DNA of 64,000 nucleotides from Devosia sp. A16. Its GTDB lineage: Bacteria; Pseudomonadota; Alphaproteobacteria; Rhizobiales; Devosiaceae. The first letter of the stretch is position 1, and each line of letters opens with the position of its first letter. This document shows positions 50,286 through 59,340 of the stretch, piece after piece. A program made the position numbers and the translations under genes. Location: positions 1,250,001-1,314,000 of the forward strand of contig NZ_CP012945.1 of assembly GCF_001402915.1 (NCBI RefSeq), read 5' to 3'. Under the pieces are notes generated by a model. The model searched no databases. It was given only the letters and a program-made list of their open reading frames with translations, and was not told the origin of the DNA.

Positions 50286-52256
50286 TCAGGCTCTCCCGTC
50301 CTTGCGGGCCTGCATCGGCCCTCCGAGGAACGGCGCGAAACCGGTCCCGTAGATGACGCCGATATCGGCGAGGTCGGCCGAGGCGACCACGCCTTCGGCC
50401 ACGGCGATCTCGGTGGCGTCGACCAGCGGCTGCACCAGCTCGCGGCCAAGCCCGGCGAGGTCGGGATGCGGCGGCACCTCCCCTTTCACCGCCTTGCCGT
50501 TGCTCCAGGTATAGAACCCCTGCCCGCTCTTGCGGCCGAGCTTGTTCTCGGCGATCAGCCGGGCGAAATCGCTGGCCGGCGACACCGGGCTGCCGAGCTC
50601 CTCGGCGACGAACTTGCCGACGTCGAGCCCGACGGTATCCATCAGCTCGATCGGCCCCATCGGCATGCCGAAGGCGACCGCTGCTGCATCGATCTGCTCC
50701 TTGCTGGCGCCGCCCTCGACCCGCTGCACGGCGGCGAGCATGTAGGGCATCAGCACCCGGTTGACGAGGAAGCCGCGCGCCGACTTCACCGCGACCGGCG
50801 ACTTGCCGATGGCGAGCGCGAAGCTGGCGCCGCGGGCGATATCCTCGTCGGAATTGAAGCTCGAGCGAATGACCTCGACCAGCGGCAGTTGCGCCACCGG
50901 GTTGAAGAAATGCAGCCCGATCAGCCGGTTCGGGTTGGTCAGCCCCTCGGCAATGCGCTCCAGTTCGATCGACGAGGTGTTGGTGGCGAGGATCGCATCG
51001 GGCCTGGCCCGGCGCTCGGCGTCGATGAACACCTGATGCTTGATCTCGAGCCGTTCGACCACTGCCTCGATGATCACGTCGGCTCGGGCAATCCCCTTGC
51101 CGCTGACATCGGCCTCGAGCCGGGCCACAGCGTTGTCGATCTCGGTCTTCGACTTGAGCCGTTTGCTGAACAGTTTCTTTGCCCGCTCGAGCGCCGGTTT
51201 GATGCGCTCCATGTCGAGATCCTGCAGCGTCACGCCCATCCCGCGCAGCGCGCACCAGGCAGCAATATCGCCGCCCATAACGCCCGCGCCGACCACGTGG
51301 ACGCGCCGGAATACCGGCTTGTCCTTGCCGCGCACGCCCTGCTTCTTCAGGCTCTCGGAGAGGAAGAACACCCGACGGAGGTTCTTCGAGGTGGCCGAGT
51401 CCATCAGCGGAATGAAGCGCTCGGCTTCGCCCGCGATCATCGCCCGCCAGTCGTTGCCATGCTCCTCGAACAGATCGATCAGCGCGTAAGGCGCTGGGAA
51501 ATGTGCCGGATTGGCCTTCTTCTTCGCTTCCTCACGCATCTTGTTGGCGATGTAGCCACGGACCGGACCGAAAGCAGCGGCCCGCTTGGCGAGCGGCGCC
51601 TCGCTGCTCTTTCGGTTCTGCAGCACGGCCTTCCGCGCTTCCCAGCGCAGCGTGTCGCGGTGCCGCACCAGCTTGTCGACCAGCCCCATGCGGCGTGCCT
51701 GGCCGGCGCGCAGGAGCTTGCCGGTCAGCATGATCTGCATCGCGTCGACCGGGCCGGCCTGCCGGATCGAACGGCCGGAGCCGCCGAAGCCCGGGAAGAT
51801 GCCGAGATTGACCTCGGGAAAGCCGATGCGTGTCTTGTCGTCGTTGACGGCGATCCGGTACTGGCAGGCGAGCGCCAGCTCCAGCCCGCCGCCGAGGCAG
51901 AAGCCATGGATACCGGCGACCATCGGCACCTTCAGCGCCTCGATCCGGTCGAACAGCGTATGGGCCCGGTCGAGCGCCGCCTTGAGCACGCCGGGATCCG
52001 ACATCTCGTCGAACTCGCTGACGTCGGCGCCGGCGATGAAACCGGACTCCTTGCCCGACAGCAGCACCACGCCCTTGAGTTCGCCCGACGCCGCCAGTTG
52101 CTCGAGCGCGGTGACGATGCCCACCAGCTCCGACAGCGTCTCGCGGCTCAGCGTGTTCACCGGCGCGTCCGGCACATCGATGGTGAGCCAGCCGATCCCT
52201 TCGAAATCGAGATCGAAACTCCAGGCGCGGCTTGACGGCATCTGCGGTTGGGCCAT
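50286..52256 (-). CDS. Multifunctional enoyl-CoA hydratase / 3-hydroxyacyl-CoA dehydrogenase (FadB/FadJ type)
   Basis: 656 residues. N-terminal crotonase domain: SGFIAGADVSEF and GFCLGGGLELALACQYRIA, the oxyanion hole and catalytic glutamate region. Then the NAD-binding dehydrogenase domain: HVVGAGVMGGDIAAWCALRGMGVTLQDLD, NTSSIELERIA, and LIGLHFFNPVAQLPLVEV with the catalytic histidine; a C-terminal domain repeat follows. It converts enoyl-CoA to 3-ketoacyl-CoA. The start with GAGGAG upstream is preferred over a 14-residue longer one. It lies between fadE and the thiolase gene on the minus strand. Confidence 0.95.
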   Translation of the reverse strand: MAQPQMPSSRAWSFDLDFEGIGWLTIDVPDAPVNTLSRETLSELVGIVTALEQLAASGELKGVVLLSGKESGFIAGADVSEFDEMSDPGVLKAALDRAHTLFDRIEALKVPMVAGIHGFCLGGGLELALACQYRIAVNDDKTRIGFPEVNLGIFPGFGGSGRSIRQAGPVDAMQIMLTGKLLRAGQARRMGLVDKLVRHRDTLRWEARKAVLQNRKSSEAPLAKRAAAFGPVRGYIANKMREEAKKKANPAHFPAPYALIDLFEEHGNDWRAMIAGEAERFIPLMDSATSKNLRRVFFLSESLKKQGVRGKDKPVFRRVHVVGAGVMGGDIAAWCALRGMGVTLQDLDMERIKPALERAKKLFSKRLKSKTEIDNAVARLEADVSGKGIARADVIIEAVVERLEIKHQVFIDAERRARPDAILATNTSSIELERIAEGLTNPNRLIGLHFFNPVAQLPLVEVIRSSFNSDEDIARGASFALAIGKSPVAVKSARGFLVNRVLMPYMLAAVQRVEGGASKEQIDAAAVAFGMPMGPIELMDTVGLDVGKFVAEELGSPVSPASDFARLIAENKLGRKSGQGFYTWSNGKAVKGEVPPHPDLAGLGRELVQPLVDATEIAVAEGVVASADLADIGVIYGTGFAPFLGGPMQARKDGRA

Positions 52257-52281
52257 TTCCGGCTCCTCGTTTTCCAGAGCG

Positions 52282-54768
52282 TTACTCGGCCGCGGCATCG
52301 ACGGTTGCCGGCTCGCGCCGCAACTGCCGGGAGCCGAGCTCGTCGAAGTCGAAATCGTCGACCCTGATCACCCGGTCGGTGGCCTGGTCGGCAAGCCTGA
52401 GCGTCGCGGCCTCGGCTTCGGTCAGCACCCCGGCTTCTACCGCGTCGGTAATGGCATCGCGATCGAGCCGACGCTCGATCACGCCCTTCTTGATGGCGCG
52501 CACGAACTTGGTTTCGATCTCCGCGGCACCGGTCACCTTGAGCAGTGCATCCTCGAGTACGCCGGTCGGATCTTTCGGGTCCATCGAGACATAGGTTCCT
52601 TTGGTGAGCCGGTCGCGGAAAGCGCCGGGGGCCATCACCGAGCGGGCCAGCCGGTAGGTCTCGCGGTCCGAGGCCGGCTTGGCGTGGCGACCGAGGGGGA
52701 ACACCAGAACCCGCATCAGGTTCCTGAGCGCAAAGTTCGGGAAGTTGGCGAACACTGCGGCAAAGCTCTGCTCCAGTGAATGGCAGAGGTCGCGGGCGAC
52801 GGCCTCGACCACCGGGCGATCTTCGGCGAGCCGTCCGTCATCCTCGTAGCGCCTCAGTACGGCCGAGAGCAGGTAGAGGTCGGAGAGAATGTCGGCCATG
52901 CGCCCGGACAGCCGCTGCTTGCGCTTCAGGTCGCCTCCGAGAAAAGCCACCGTCCAGTCGCCACAGAGCGCAAAGCTCTGGCTGTAGCGGCTGAGCTGCT
53001 TGTACCAGTGCGCCATCTCGTGATCGACCGGGGTCGAGGCGAAGGCGCCGAAGCTCACCGCATGGAGGAAACTGCCCACCATGTTGCGCAGCATGAAGCT
53101 GACATGGCCGGCAAAGGCGGTGTCGAAGGCGGCGATGCCCGCCTTCCTGTCCTGGTTCTGTGCCGCCGAGATTTCGGCATAGAGATAGGGGTGCGCCCGC
53201 AACGCGCCCTGCGCGAAGGTAATCAACGTGCGGGTCAGGATGTTGGCGCCTTCTACGGTGATCGCTACCGGCGTCGTCATATAGCCCGAGAACAGGTAAT
53301 TGGTCGGGCCATCCTGCACCGCACGGCCGCCATGGATGTCCATGGCGTCGTTGAAGGCGAGCCGCATCGCTTCGGTCGTGCGATACTTCAGCAATGCCGA
53401 CAGTACCGAGGGCCGCTGCCCCTCGTCGACCATCGAGGCGGTCAGGCCGCGCGAGGCCTCGTAGGTGTAGGCAAAGCGCACCATGCGGCTCAACGGCTCG
53501 GCCACCCCTTCCATCAGCCCCACCGGAATGCCGAACTGGCGGCGGATCCGGGCATAGGCCGAGGTGACGCGCAGCGCGTGCTTGATCGAGACGGTGCCGA
53601 TAGCGGGCAGCGAGATGGCGCGGCCGGTGGCGAGGCATTCCATCAACATGCGCCAGCCCTGCCCGGCATATGCCGTGCCGCCGATCAGGAAGTCCATGGG
53701 AATGAAGACGTTGCGGCCCTGCGTGGGCCCGTTCATGAAGGCCGAGCGCGCCGGATAATGCCGCCGGCCGATCTTGACGCCCTTGTGCTTGGCCGGCACC
53801 AGCGCCAGCGTGATGCCGATATTGTCCACGTCGCCGAGCAGGTGCTCGGGATCGTGGAGGTGGAAGGCCAGCCCAAGCAGCGTCGCGACCGGCGCCAGCG
53901 TGATATAGCGCTTATCCCAGCTGAGCTTCACGCCGAGGGTTTTCTTGCCCTCATACATGTCGTAGCAGACGACGCCGACATCGCGCATGCCGGCCGCATC
54001 CGAGCCCGCATGCGGCCCGGTCAGGGCGAAACACGGCACTTCCTGCCCCTTGGCGAGGCGGGTCAGATACTTCTTCTTCTGCTCCTCGGTGCCGTATTTC
54101 TCGAGCAGTTCGCCCGGCCCCAGCGAGTTGGGCACCATCACGGTGATGCCGGCAGCGATCGAACGCGAGGCAATCTTCGAAACCACCTGGCTCTGCGCCT
54201 GGGCCGAGAACCCGAGTCCGCCATGCTCGCGGCCGATCAGCATGCCGAGAAAGCCCTGCTCCTTGAGATAGGTCCAGACCGCCGGCGGCAGGTCGGCGCG
54301 GTTGTTGCGCGTGTCCCAGTCGTCGATCATGGCGCAGACTTTTTCACATGGTCCGTCGAGGAAGGCCTGCTCCTCGGTGCTGAGGGTAGGCTTGCGCACG
54401 CCGAGCAGCTTCGTCCAGTCGGGCCGCCCCGAGAACAGCTCGGCATCCCAGCCGACGGTGCCGGCATCGAGCGCCTCCTGCTCGGTGCGGCTGACCCGCG
54501 GCAGGATGGATTTGACGATGCCGTAAGCCGGGCCGGTGAGCACCAGCTTGCGCACCGGAGCCAGGGCAAGGAGACCGAGGATCGCTGCGGGCAGCAGGGC
54601 CAAAACCCAGCCGAGCGCATCGGTCATCAGCCACAGACCGTTGTCCGTTGAGATACGTGTAAGCGCGCCGATCACCAGTGCCGCCACCGCCCATTGCCAG
54701 AGCGGCGCGCGGCGCATGGCCAGCACCGCAAAGGCGACAATCGACCCGATCAGCAACGCCCAGACCAT
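52282..54768 (-). CDS. fadE: Acyl-CoA dehydrogenase, FadE type
   Basis: 828 residues, close to E. coli FadE (814). Two N-terminal membrane helices (VWALLIGSIVAFAVLAM and LALLPAAILGLLAL) anchor it, as is usual for FadE. The dehydrogenase core shows ALTGPHAGSDAAGM (FAD/acyl-CoA binding), RKYITLA-like WDKRYITLAP and GRAVQDGPTNYLFSGYM, and the long C-terminal FadE domain is complete. It catalyses the first oxidation of beta-oxidation. The ATG at the first helix has GAGGAG upstream. Its promoter region overlaps a TTGACG palindrome. Confidence 0.95.
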   Translation of the reverse strand: MVWALLIGSIVAFAVLAMRRAPLWQWAVAALVIGALTRISTDNGLWLMTDALGWVLALLPAAILGLLALAPVRKLVLTGPAYGIVKSILPRVSRTEQEALDAGTVGWDAELFSGRPDWTKLLGVRKPTLSTEEQAFLDGPCEKVCAMIDDWDTRNNRADLPPAVWTYLKEQGFLGMLIGREHGGLGFSAQAQSQVVSKIASRSIAAGITVMVPNSLGPGELLEKYGTEEQKKKYLTRLAKGQEVPCFALTGPHAGSDAAGMRDVGVVCYDMYEGKKTLGVKLSWDKRYITLAPVATLLGLAFHLHDPEHLLGDVDNIGITLALVPAKHKGVKIGRRHYPARSAFMNGPTQGRNVFIPMDFLIGGTAYAGQGWRMLMECLATGRAISLPAIGTVSIKHALRVTSAYARIRRQFGIPVGLMEGVAEPLSRMVRFAYTYEASRGLTASMVDEGQRPSVLSALLKYRTTEAMRLAFNDAMDIHGGRAVQDGPTNYLFSGYMTTPVAITVEGANILTRTLITFAQGALRAHPYLYAEISAAQNQDRKAGIAAFDTAFAGHVSFMLRNMVGSFLHAVSFGAFASTPVDHEMAHWYKQLSRYSQSFALCGDWTVAFLGGDLKRKQRLSGRMADILSDLYLLSAVLRRYEDDGRLAEDRPVVEAVARDLCHSLEQSFAAVFANFPNFALRNLMRVLVFPLGRHAKPASDRETYRLARSVMAPGAFRDRLTKGTYVSMDPKDPTGVLEDALLKVTGAAEIETKFVRAIKKGVIERRLDRDAITDAVEAGVLTEAEAATLRLADQATDRVIRVDDFDFDELGSRQLRREPATVDAAAE

Positions 54769-54890
54769 GCACGTTCTCCTCGAGAAAGGCCGCAGCGCAC
54801 CGTCGACAAGCGAGATGAGCCCCCGCTCAGCAACGCACCCGGTTCGATTCTTGTTGCCGATTGTACTGCCCGGGCAGGCGCCATCACCAC

Positions 54891-54919
54891 AAAATAGCAA
54901 CGGTTGACGTATACGTCAA
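54891..54919 (-). promoter_or_regulatory. Predicted fadE promoter with operator palindrome on the -35 box
   Basis: TTGACGTATACGTCAA (54904-54919) is a perfect 16-bp palindrome. On the minus strand its first six bases form a consensus -35 (TTGACG) followed, after exactly 17 bases, by TATTTT (54896-54891). Binding here would block or remodel the promoter of fadE-fadB-fadA. It is part of the 303-bp gene-free divergent region 54769-55071. Confidence 0.7.
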
Positions 54920-55005
54920 TTAATGGACCTAAGCTGCATGCCGTGTCGGCAATCTATCTTCCGCGGCCCCGTCATCCCGAGCGCTCGCGGACCTACGTCG
55001 TTCGT

Positions 55006-55034
55006 TTGACGCTAACGTCAATTGATGGGATATT
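55006..55034 (+). promoter_or_regulatory. Predicted fadD promoter with operator palindrome on the -35 box
   Basis: TTGACGCTAACGTCAA (55006-55021) is a 16-bp palindrome with one mismatched pair. Its first six bases are a -35 box and, 17 bases on, GATATT (55029-55034) is a good -10. The geometry mirrors that of the fadE promoter, indicating coordinated control of the two divergent units. Confidence 0.7.
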
Positions 55035-55071
55035 TCCTCGTAACGGGCACCAAAAGCCCGAGGAGGAAAAG

Positions 55072-56787
55072 ATGGCCAATACCGCGACGGGCGCCGAACG
55101 CCCGTGGACCGAGCACTATCCCCCGGGCATTTCCTGGGATGTGCCGATCGACACCACTCCGGTGCATGAGACCGTCCTCGCCACCTGTGCGCGCACACCC
55201 CATGCCGATGCGCTGGATTTCCTCGGCAAGAAGACCCGCTTCGGCGAACTGGCCCGACTGATCAACGCCTTTGCCGGTGCGTTGCAGGCCGAGCTGGGCG
55301 TCAGCAAGGGCACCCGTGTCGCGCTTCTGCTGCCCAACACACCATTCTACGTCATTGCCTACTACGCCGTGCTGAAGGTCGGCGGCATCGTGGTCAACTG
55401 CAACCCGCTCTACACGGTCAACGAACTGAGCCACATCGTGGGCAATTCCGGCGCCGAGCTGATGCTGACGCTCGACCTGAAGCTGCTGTTCGACAAGGCC
55501 GAGGAACTGGTCGAGGCCGGTCACGTCAAGCAGCTTGTCGTCTGCCGTTTCCCCAATGCGCTGCCGGCCGTGAAGAAGCTCCTCTACCGCCTCGCCAAGG
55601 CCAAGGACCTGAGCAAACCTGATCAGAGCCGGATTGCCGCCAAGGTGGTGCATTTCGACAAGCTCATCGCCAAGAAGCTGACCCCGACGCCGGTAACGAT
55701 CGACGCCGCCAGGGACGTCGCGGTGCAGCAGTATACCGGCGGCACCACCGGGCTGCCGAAGGGCGCCATGCTGAGCCACGCCAACATCGCGGCCAATCTG
55801 AGCCAGATCGACCATTGGGCGCTGGGCCTGTTCAACGCGCCATCGCGCACCGTCGCAGTGCTGCCGTTCTTCCACATCTTCTCGATGACCGCCTGCCTCA
55901 ACGTGCCGCTGGCCGCGGGCGGCCAGGTGGTGATGCTGCCGCGCTTCGAGCTCAAGGCCTTCCTCGACCTGATGAGCCGCACCGGCGCCAATATCCTGCC
56001 GGCGGTGCCGACACTGGTGCAGGCGCTGTCGAAAGCCGGCGACAAGGCCAAGCCGCACCTGGTCTCAGTCGAGGTCACGGTCTCGGGCGGCGCCCCGCTC
56101 TCCGATGAAGTGCGCCACAACTGGAGCAAGGTCTCGAGCGCCCTGCTGGCGGAAGGCTACGGGCTCACCGAGGCCTCGCCTGTCGTGTGCTGCGCAGCCC
56201 TGCGGGTGCCGTCCAAGCCGCTGTCGATCGGCCAGCCTATCCCCGGCACCGACATCCGCTTCGTCGATATCGAGACCGGCCAGGTCGTGCCGCTGGGCGA
56301 GCGCGGCGAGCTGCAGGTAAAGGGCCCGCAGGTGATGCTGGGCTATTACAACAACCCCGAGGCGACGAAAGACGCCTTCATGGACGGCTGGCTGCGCACC
56401 GGCGACGTCGGCTATGTCGACCGCGATGGCTACGTATTCCTCGTCGACCGGATCAAGGACCTGATCATCTGCTCAGGCTTCAACGTCTATCCGCGCACCA
56501 TCGAGGAGGCGCTGCTGCACCATCCGGCGGTGGACGAAGTCAACGTCATCGGCGTGCCCGACGAGTATCGCGGCGAGGCGCCGGTGGCGTTCGTCAAGCT
56601 GAAGCCCGAGCAGCAGGCCACCGAAACCGAACTCAAGAAATTCCTTGCCGAAACGCTCAACAAGATCGAGATGCCCAAGGAAATCATATTCAAGGACCAG
56701 TTGCCCAAGACCCTGATCGGCAAGCTGAGCAAGAAGGAGCTGCGCGAGGAATACGCCAAGCGCAAGAACAAGCATGAACCGGCCTGA
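55072..56787 (+). CDS. fadD: Long-chain acyl-CoA ligase (FadD type)
   Basis: 571 residues. AMP-forming adenylate domain: YTGGTTGLPKGAMLSH (P-loop-like motif), EGYGLTEASPVV, the hinge GWLRTGDVGYVDRDGYVFLVDRIKD and the catalytic lysine in LPKTLIGKLSKKELR. It activates fatty acids to acyl-CoA at the membrane for the beta-oxidation enzymes encoded divergently. AGGAGG lies directly upstream of the ATG at 55072; earlier in-frame codons would run through the promoter. It overlaps the MerR gene by 14 bases. Confidence 0.93.
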   Translation: MANTATGAERPWTEHYPPGISWDVPIDTTPVHETVLATCARTPHADALDFLGKKTRFGELARLINAFAGALQAELGVSKGTRVALLLPNTPFYVIAYYAVLKVGGIVVNCNPLYTVNELSHIVGNSGAELMLTLDLKLLFDKAEELVEAGHVKQLVVCRFPNALPAVKKLLYRLAKAKDLSKPDQSRIAAKVVHFDKLIAKKLTPTPVTIDAARDVAVQQYTGGTTGLPKGAMLSHANIAANLSQIDHWALGLFNAPSRTVAVLPFFHIFSMTACLNVPLAAGGQVVMLPRFELKAFLDLMSRTGANILPAVPTLVQALSKAGDKAKPHLVSVEVTVSGGAPLSDEVRHNWSKVSSALLAEGYGLTEASPVVCCAALRVPSKPLSIGQPIPGTDIRFVDIETGQVVPLGERGELQVKGPQVMLGYYNNPEATKDAFMDGWLRTGDVGYVDRDGYVFLVDRIKDLIICSGFNVYPRTIEEALLHHPAVDEVNVIGVPDEYRGEAPVAFVKLKPEQQATETELKKFLAETLNKIEMPKEIIFKDQLPKTLIGKLSKKELREEYAKRKNKHEPA

Positions 56788-57163
56788 ATCCGAAAACCGC
56801 GACCTCTTCGCCATCGCCGATCTCAGCCAGGAGTTCGGCATCTCGACCCGCGCCATCCGCTTCTACGAGGCCAAGGGTCTGCTCAACCCCGAGCGCGTCG
56901 GCGGCACCCGCGTGTTCCGCCGACGCGACCGCGCCCGGCTGATCCTGATCCTGCGCGGCAAGCGCCTGGGCTTCTCGCTCCGCGACATCTCGGACTATCT
57001 GAGCCTCTACGACGCCCAATCGCAGACCGCCCAGACCAAGCTGCTGGTGGCCAAGGTGGACGAGCGCCTGGAGCTGCTCGAACGACAGAAGGCGGATCTT
57101 GAAACGACGATCGGCGAATTGCGCGAGATCCGGAAGCTCGCTGGAGAACGGGTCGGGGCCTAG
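56774..57163 (+). CDS. MerR-family transcriptional regulator (LiuR-like) of the fad locus
   Basis: 129 residues. N-terminal MerR winged helix: FAIADLSQEFGISTRAIRFYEAKGLLNPER, then GGTRVFRRRDRARLILILRGKRLGFSLRDISDYL. A C-terminal coiled-coil (VDERLELLERQKADLETTIGELREI) dimerises; no metal-binding cysteines are present, which fits the LiuR-type MerR regulators of fatty-acid and branched-chain amino-acid catabolism. It is cotranscribed with fadD and is the obvious candidate to bind the TTGACG...CGTCAA palindromes. Confidence 0.88.
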   Translation: MNRPESENRDLFAIADLSQEFGISTRAIRFYEAKGLLNPERVGGTRVFRRRDRARLILILRGKRLGFSLRDISDYLSLYDAQSQTAQTKLLVAKVDERLELLERQKADLETTIGELREIRKLAGERVGA

Positions 57164-57194
57164 TCCATGGGATCTGACGCGGGCGGTGCCACAG

Positions 57195-57355
57195 CGCCCC
57201 CTCGCCCCTCAGGGGAGAGGGCAAGCGCAGCTTACGAGCGCCAGCGAGTTTAGCGAAGCTCGGGTGAGGGGTGAGCTGCCTCAGAGTGCACTCGGCTGAC
57301 GCTTCACCCCTCATCCGGCGCATGCGCGCCACCTTCTCCCCTGAGGGGAGAAGGG
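57195..57355. repeat. Palindromic repeat family A, copy 3 (diverged)
   Basis: It has the same end arms as copy 2 (CCCTCAGGGGAGAGGG and CCTTCTCCCCTGAGGGGAGAAGG) and the internal GGTGAGGGGTGAGCTGCCTC and GACGCTTCACCCCTCATCCGGCGC, but the segment between them has diverged. Together with the family C copy that follows, it accounts for nearly all of the 333-bp gene-free stretch 57164-57496. Confidence 0.75.
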
Positions 57356-57380
57356 AAGAAGGTAAGCCCCAACAGTGCAA

Positions 57381-57490
57381 AGTGACCTCTCCCCAAGGGA
57401 GAGGTGAGGGGGCCTTGCCGCAAACACTGATCATGCGGAAGGCCTCCTCACCCGGGCCTTCGGCCCGACCTCTCTCCCAAGGGAGAGATG
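57381..57490. repeat. Palindromic repeat family C, copy 2
   Basis: Contains GTGACCTCTCCCCAAGGGAG and a converse CTCTCCCAAGGGAGAGATGA at the ends, with GAGGGGGCCTTGCCGCAAAC and CTCCTCACCCGGGCC between. It is directly adjacent to a family A copy. Confidence 0.7.
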
Positions 57491-57496
57491 AAGTAA

Positions 57497-57754
57497 CTAC
57501 CGCTTGCGCGGCTTCACGTTGGTCATCAGGTCCGGCTTCTTTGGCCGCTTCCAACCCTTCGGCGGCTCGACTACCGGCACCTGCGTGCCGAGCCCCATTT
57601 CGCCCGGCGGCGGCTGGCGGACCACGGCGCCCCCCTTCAGCGCCGCGATCTCGTCGCGCAGCCGCGCCGCTGTCTCGAAATCCTCGCGCGTAACCGCAGC
57701 GAGCATTTCGCCCTCAAGCGCGATGATCTTTCTCTCGATGGCGGCGAGCGACAT
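57497..57754 (-). CDS. Small UVR-motif (UvrB/UvrC interaction domain) protein
   Basis: 85 residues. The N-terminal 35 residues form a UVR helical hairpin: ERKIIALEGEMLAAVTREDFETAARLRDEIAALK, the motif through which UvrB and UvrC (and the Clp adaptor McsA) interact. The remainder is a basic, proline-rich tail ending KPRKR. No nuclease domain is present. It lies 8 bases after the DNA ligase gene on the same strand, so a role in DNA repair is plausible by context only. Confidence 0.8.
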   Translation of the reverse strand: MSLAAIERKIIALEGEMLAAVTREDFETAARLRDEIAALKGGAVVRQPPPGEMGLGTQVPVVEPPKGWKRPKKPDLMTNVKPRKR

Positions 57755-57762
57755 GTCGAACC

Positions 57763-59340
57763 TCAGGTGGCGGCCAGGAAGACCTGCATCTCATCCAGTG
57801 TTGCCGCCTCGCTGGCCGGCTTGTCCCACCTTATCCGGTTGATGCGGGGGAAGCGAAGCGCGATGCCGGATTTGTGCCGGCTCGACTGCTGCGCGCTGTC
57901 GAACGCCACCTCGAACACCAGTTCCTTGGTCACCTCACGCACTGGACCAAAGCTGGCGACGGTGTTGTTGCGCACCCATTTGTCGAGCTGTTTCAGCTCC
58001 TCGTCGGTGAAGCCGAAATAGGCCTTGCCGATCGGCACGATCTCGTTGCCCTTCCACACCCCGAACGTGTAGTCGGAGTAGAAGGACGAGCGCTTGCCGT
58101 GGCCGCGCTGCGCATACATCAGGATGGCGTCGACCACGTTCGGATCGCGCTTCCATTTGTACCACAGGCCCTTGGGCCGCCCCGGCAGGTACGGCGCGCT
58201 CCTCAGCTTCACCATTACCCCTTCATGCCCCTGCTCCGCCGCGCCACGGCGGCGGATCTCCGCCAGATCGTCCCAGTCGCGGTAGCTCAGCACCGGCGAA
58301 AGGTCGAGCCGGGTCTGCGGGTTCCTTGCGAACCACGCCTCGAGATGCTTTCGGCGCTCGCTCCATGGCAAGGTGCGGATATCCTCGTTGCCGTCGAACA
58401 GCATGTCGTAGACCCGGATGAAGCCGGGATAGTCGGCGAGATGCTTTGCCGTCGCCACCTTGCGATTGAGCCGCTGCTGCAGGTCGTTGAAGGGCAGCGG
58501 TTCGAAACCCGCGCCGACCAGCAGCTCGCCATCGAGCACGGCGTCGCCGAATACGCTCTCGGTCACGTCGGGGAAGGCGGCAGCAATATCGTCGCCGGTG
58601 CGCGAGAACAGCGACACCCTGCCCTTCGACGCGATCAGTTGCACCCGGATCCCATCCCATTTCCACTCGGCGACGAAATCGGCGGGGTCGAGCTTTTCGA
58701 GATCCTTGCCCTCGTCGATCGGGTTCGAAAGCATCAGCGGATGGAAGCGCGCGGTGTGGTCGATGTCGGGCCGCTCGGCCCTTCCGCTCAGCCACTCGAA
58801 CAGATCGGTATAGGGCACTGTCAGCCCGTTCCAGACCTCTTCGATCTCCTGCAGGTCCTTGCCGCTCATCGCCGCGAGCGCCGTCTTCGCCAGCCGCGCG
58901 TTCACCCCGATGCGCAGCGCGCCGGTGGCGAACTTCACCAGCGCCCAGCGCTCGTTGATCGTCGCCCGCGTCAGCAGCGACCCGATCAGCCGCGGCAGTT
59001 CGGACTTGCTGGTCATGTTGAACAATTCGACCAGATCGCTGAGCGACGGCAGCGGTTCGGTTCCCCCGTGATGCGGCCAGATCAGTGCGATGGTTTCGCC
59101 CAGGTCGCCGACATAGTCGTAGCTAAGCGCGAACAGATGGGGGTCGACCTCGGCCAGCACGACATCGCGCAGGATCGCCGGCTTGACGTTCTTGAAGGTC
59201 AGCGCGCCGGTGAGGATGGCGAGCGCAAAGCCACGGTCGGGATCCGGCGTCTCGCGAAAATACTGGGTCAGCGCCTCGAGCTTGCGATTACGCGACGGGG
59301 TGAGCGCCAGCAGCTCCATCAGTTGGGCGAAGCGCCTCAC
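57763..59340 (-). CDS. ATP-dependent DNA ligase (LigB/LigC-like bacterial type)
   Basis: 525 residues. Adenylation nucleophile Lys227 in VAEWKWDGIRVQ; further nucleotidyl-transferase motifs LFSRTGDDIAAAFPD, DAVLDGELLV, EGVMVKLRSAPYLPGR and GLWYKWKRDP. The N-terminal helical DNA-binding domain (1-200) and C-terminal OB-fold are complete. This is the ligase of the ligase/exonuclease/helicase/PdeM repair cassette found in many bacteria; here only the exonuclease gene is next to it, overlapping by four bases. It would seal nicks after repair, separately from NAD-dependent LigA. Confidence 0.93.
   Translation of the reverse strand: MRRFAQLMELLALTPSRNRKLEALTQYFRETPDPDRGFALAILTGALTFKNVKPAILRDVVLAEVDPHLFALSYDYVGDLGETIALIWPHHGGTEPLPSLSDLVELFNMTSKSELPRLIGSLLTRATINERWALVKFATGALRIGVNARLAKTALAAMSGKDLQEIEEVWNGLTVPYTDLFEWLSGRAERPDIDHTARFHPLMLSNPIDEGKDLEKLDPADFVAEWKWDGIRVQLIASKGRVSLFSRTGDDIAAAFPDVTESVFGDAVLDGELLVGAGFEPLPFNDLQQRLNRKVATAKHLADYPGFIRVYDMLFDGNEDIRTLPWSERRKHLEAWFARNPQTRLDLSPVLSYRDWDDLAEIRRRGAAEQGHEGVMVKLRSAPYLPGRPKGLWYKWKRDPNVVDAILMYAQRGHGKRSSFYSDYTFGVWKGNEIVPIGKAYFGFTDEELKQLDKWVRNNTVASFGPVREVTKELVFEVAFDSAQQSSRHKSGIALRFPRINRIRWDKPASEAATLDEMQVFLAAT

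Noticed and set aside
50241-52235. A 664-codon plus-strand frame opposite the fadB-type gene
   Set aside because: Antisense shadow; the minus strand carries clear crotonase and dehydrogenase motifs over the same span.
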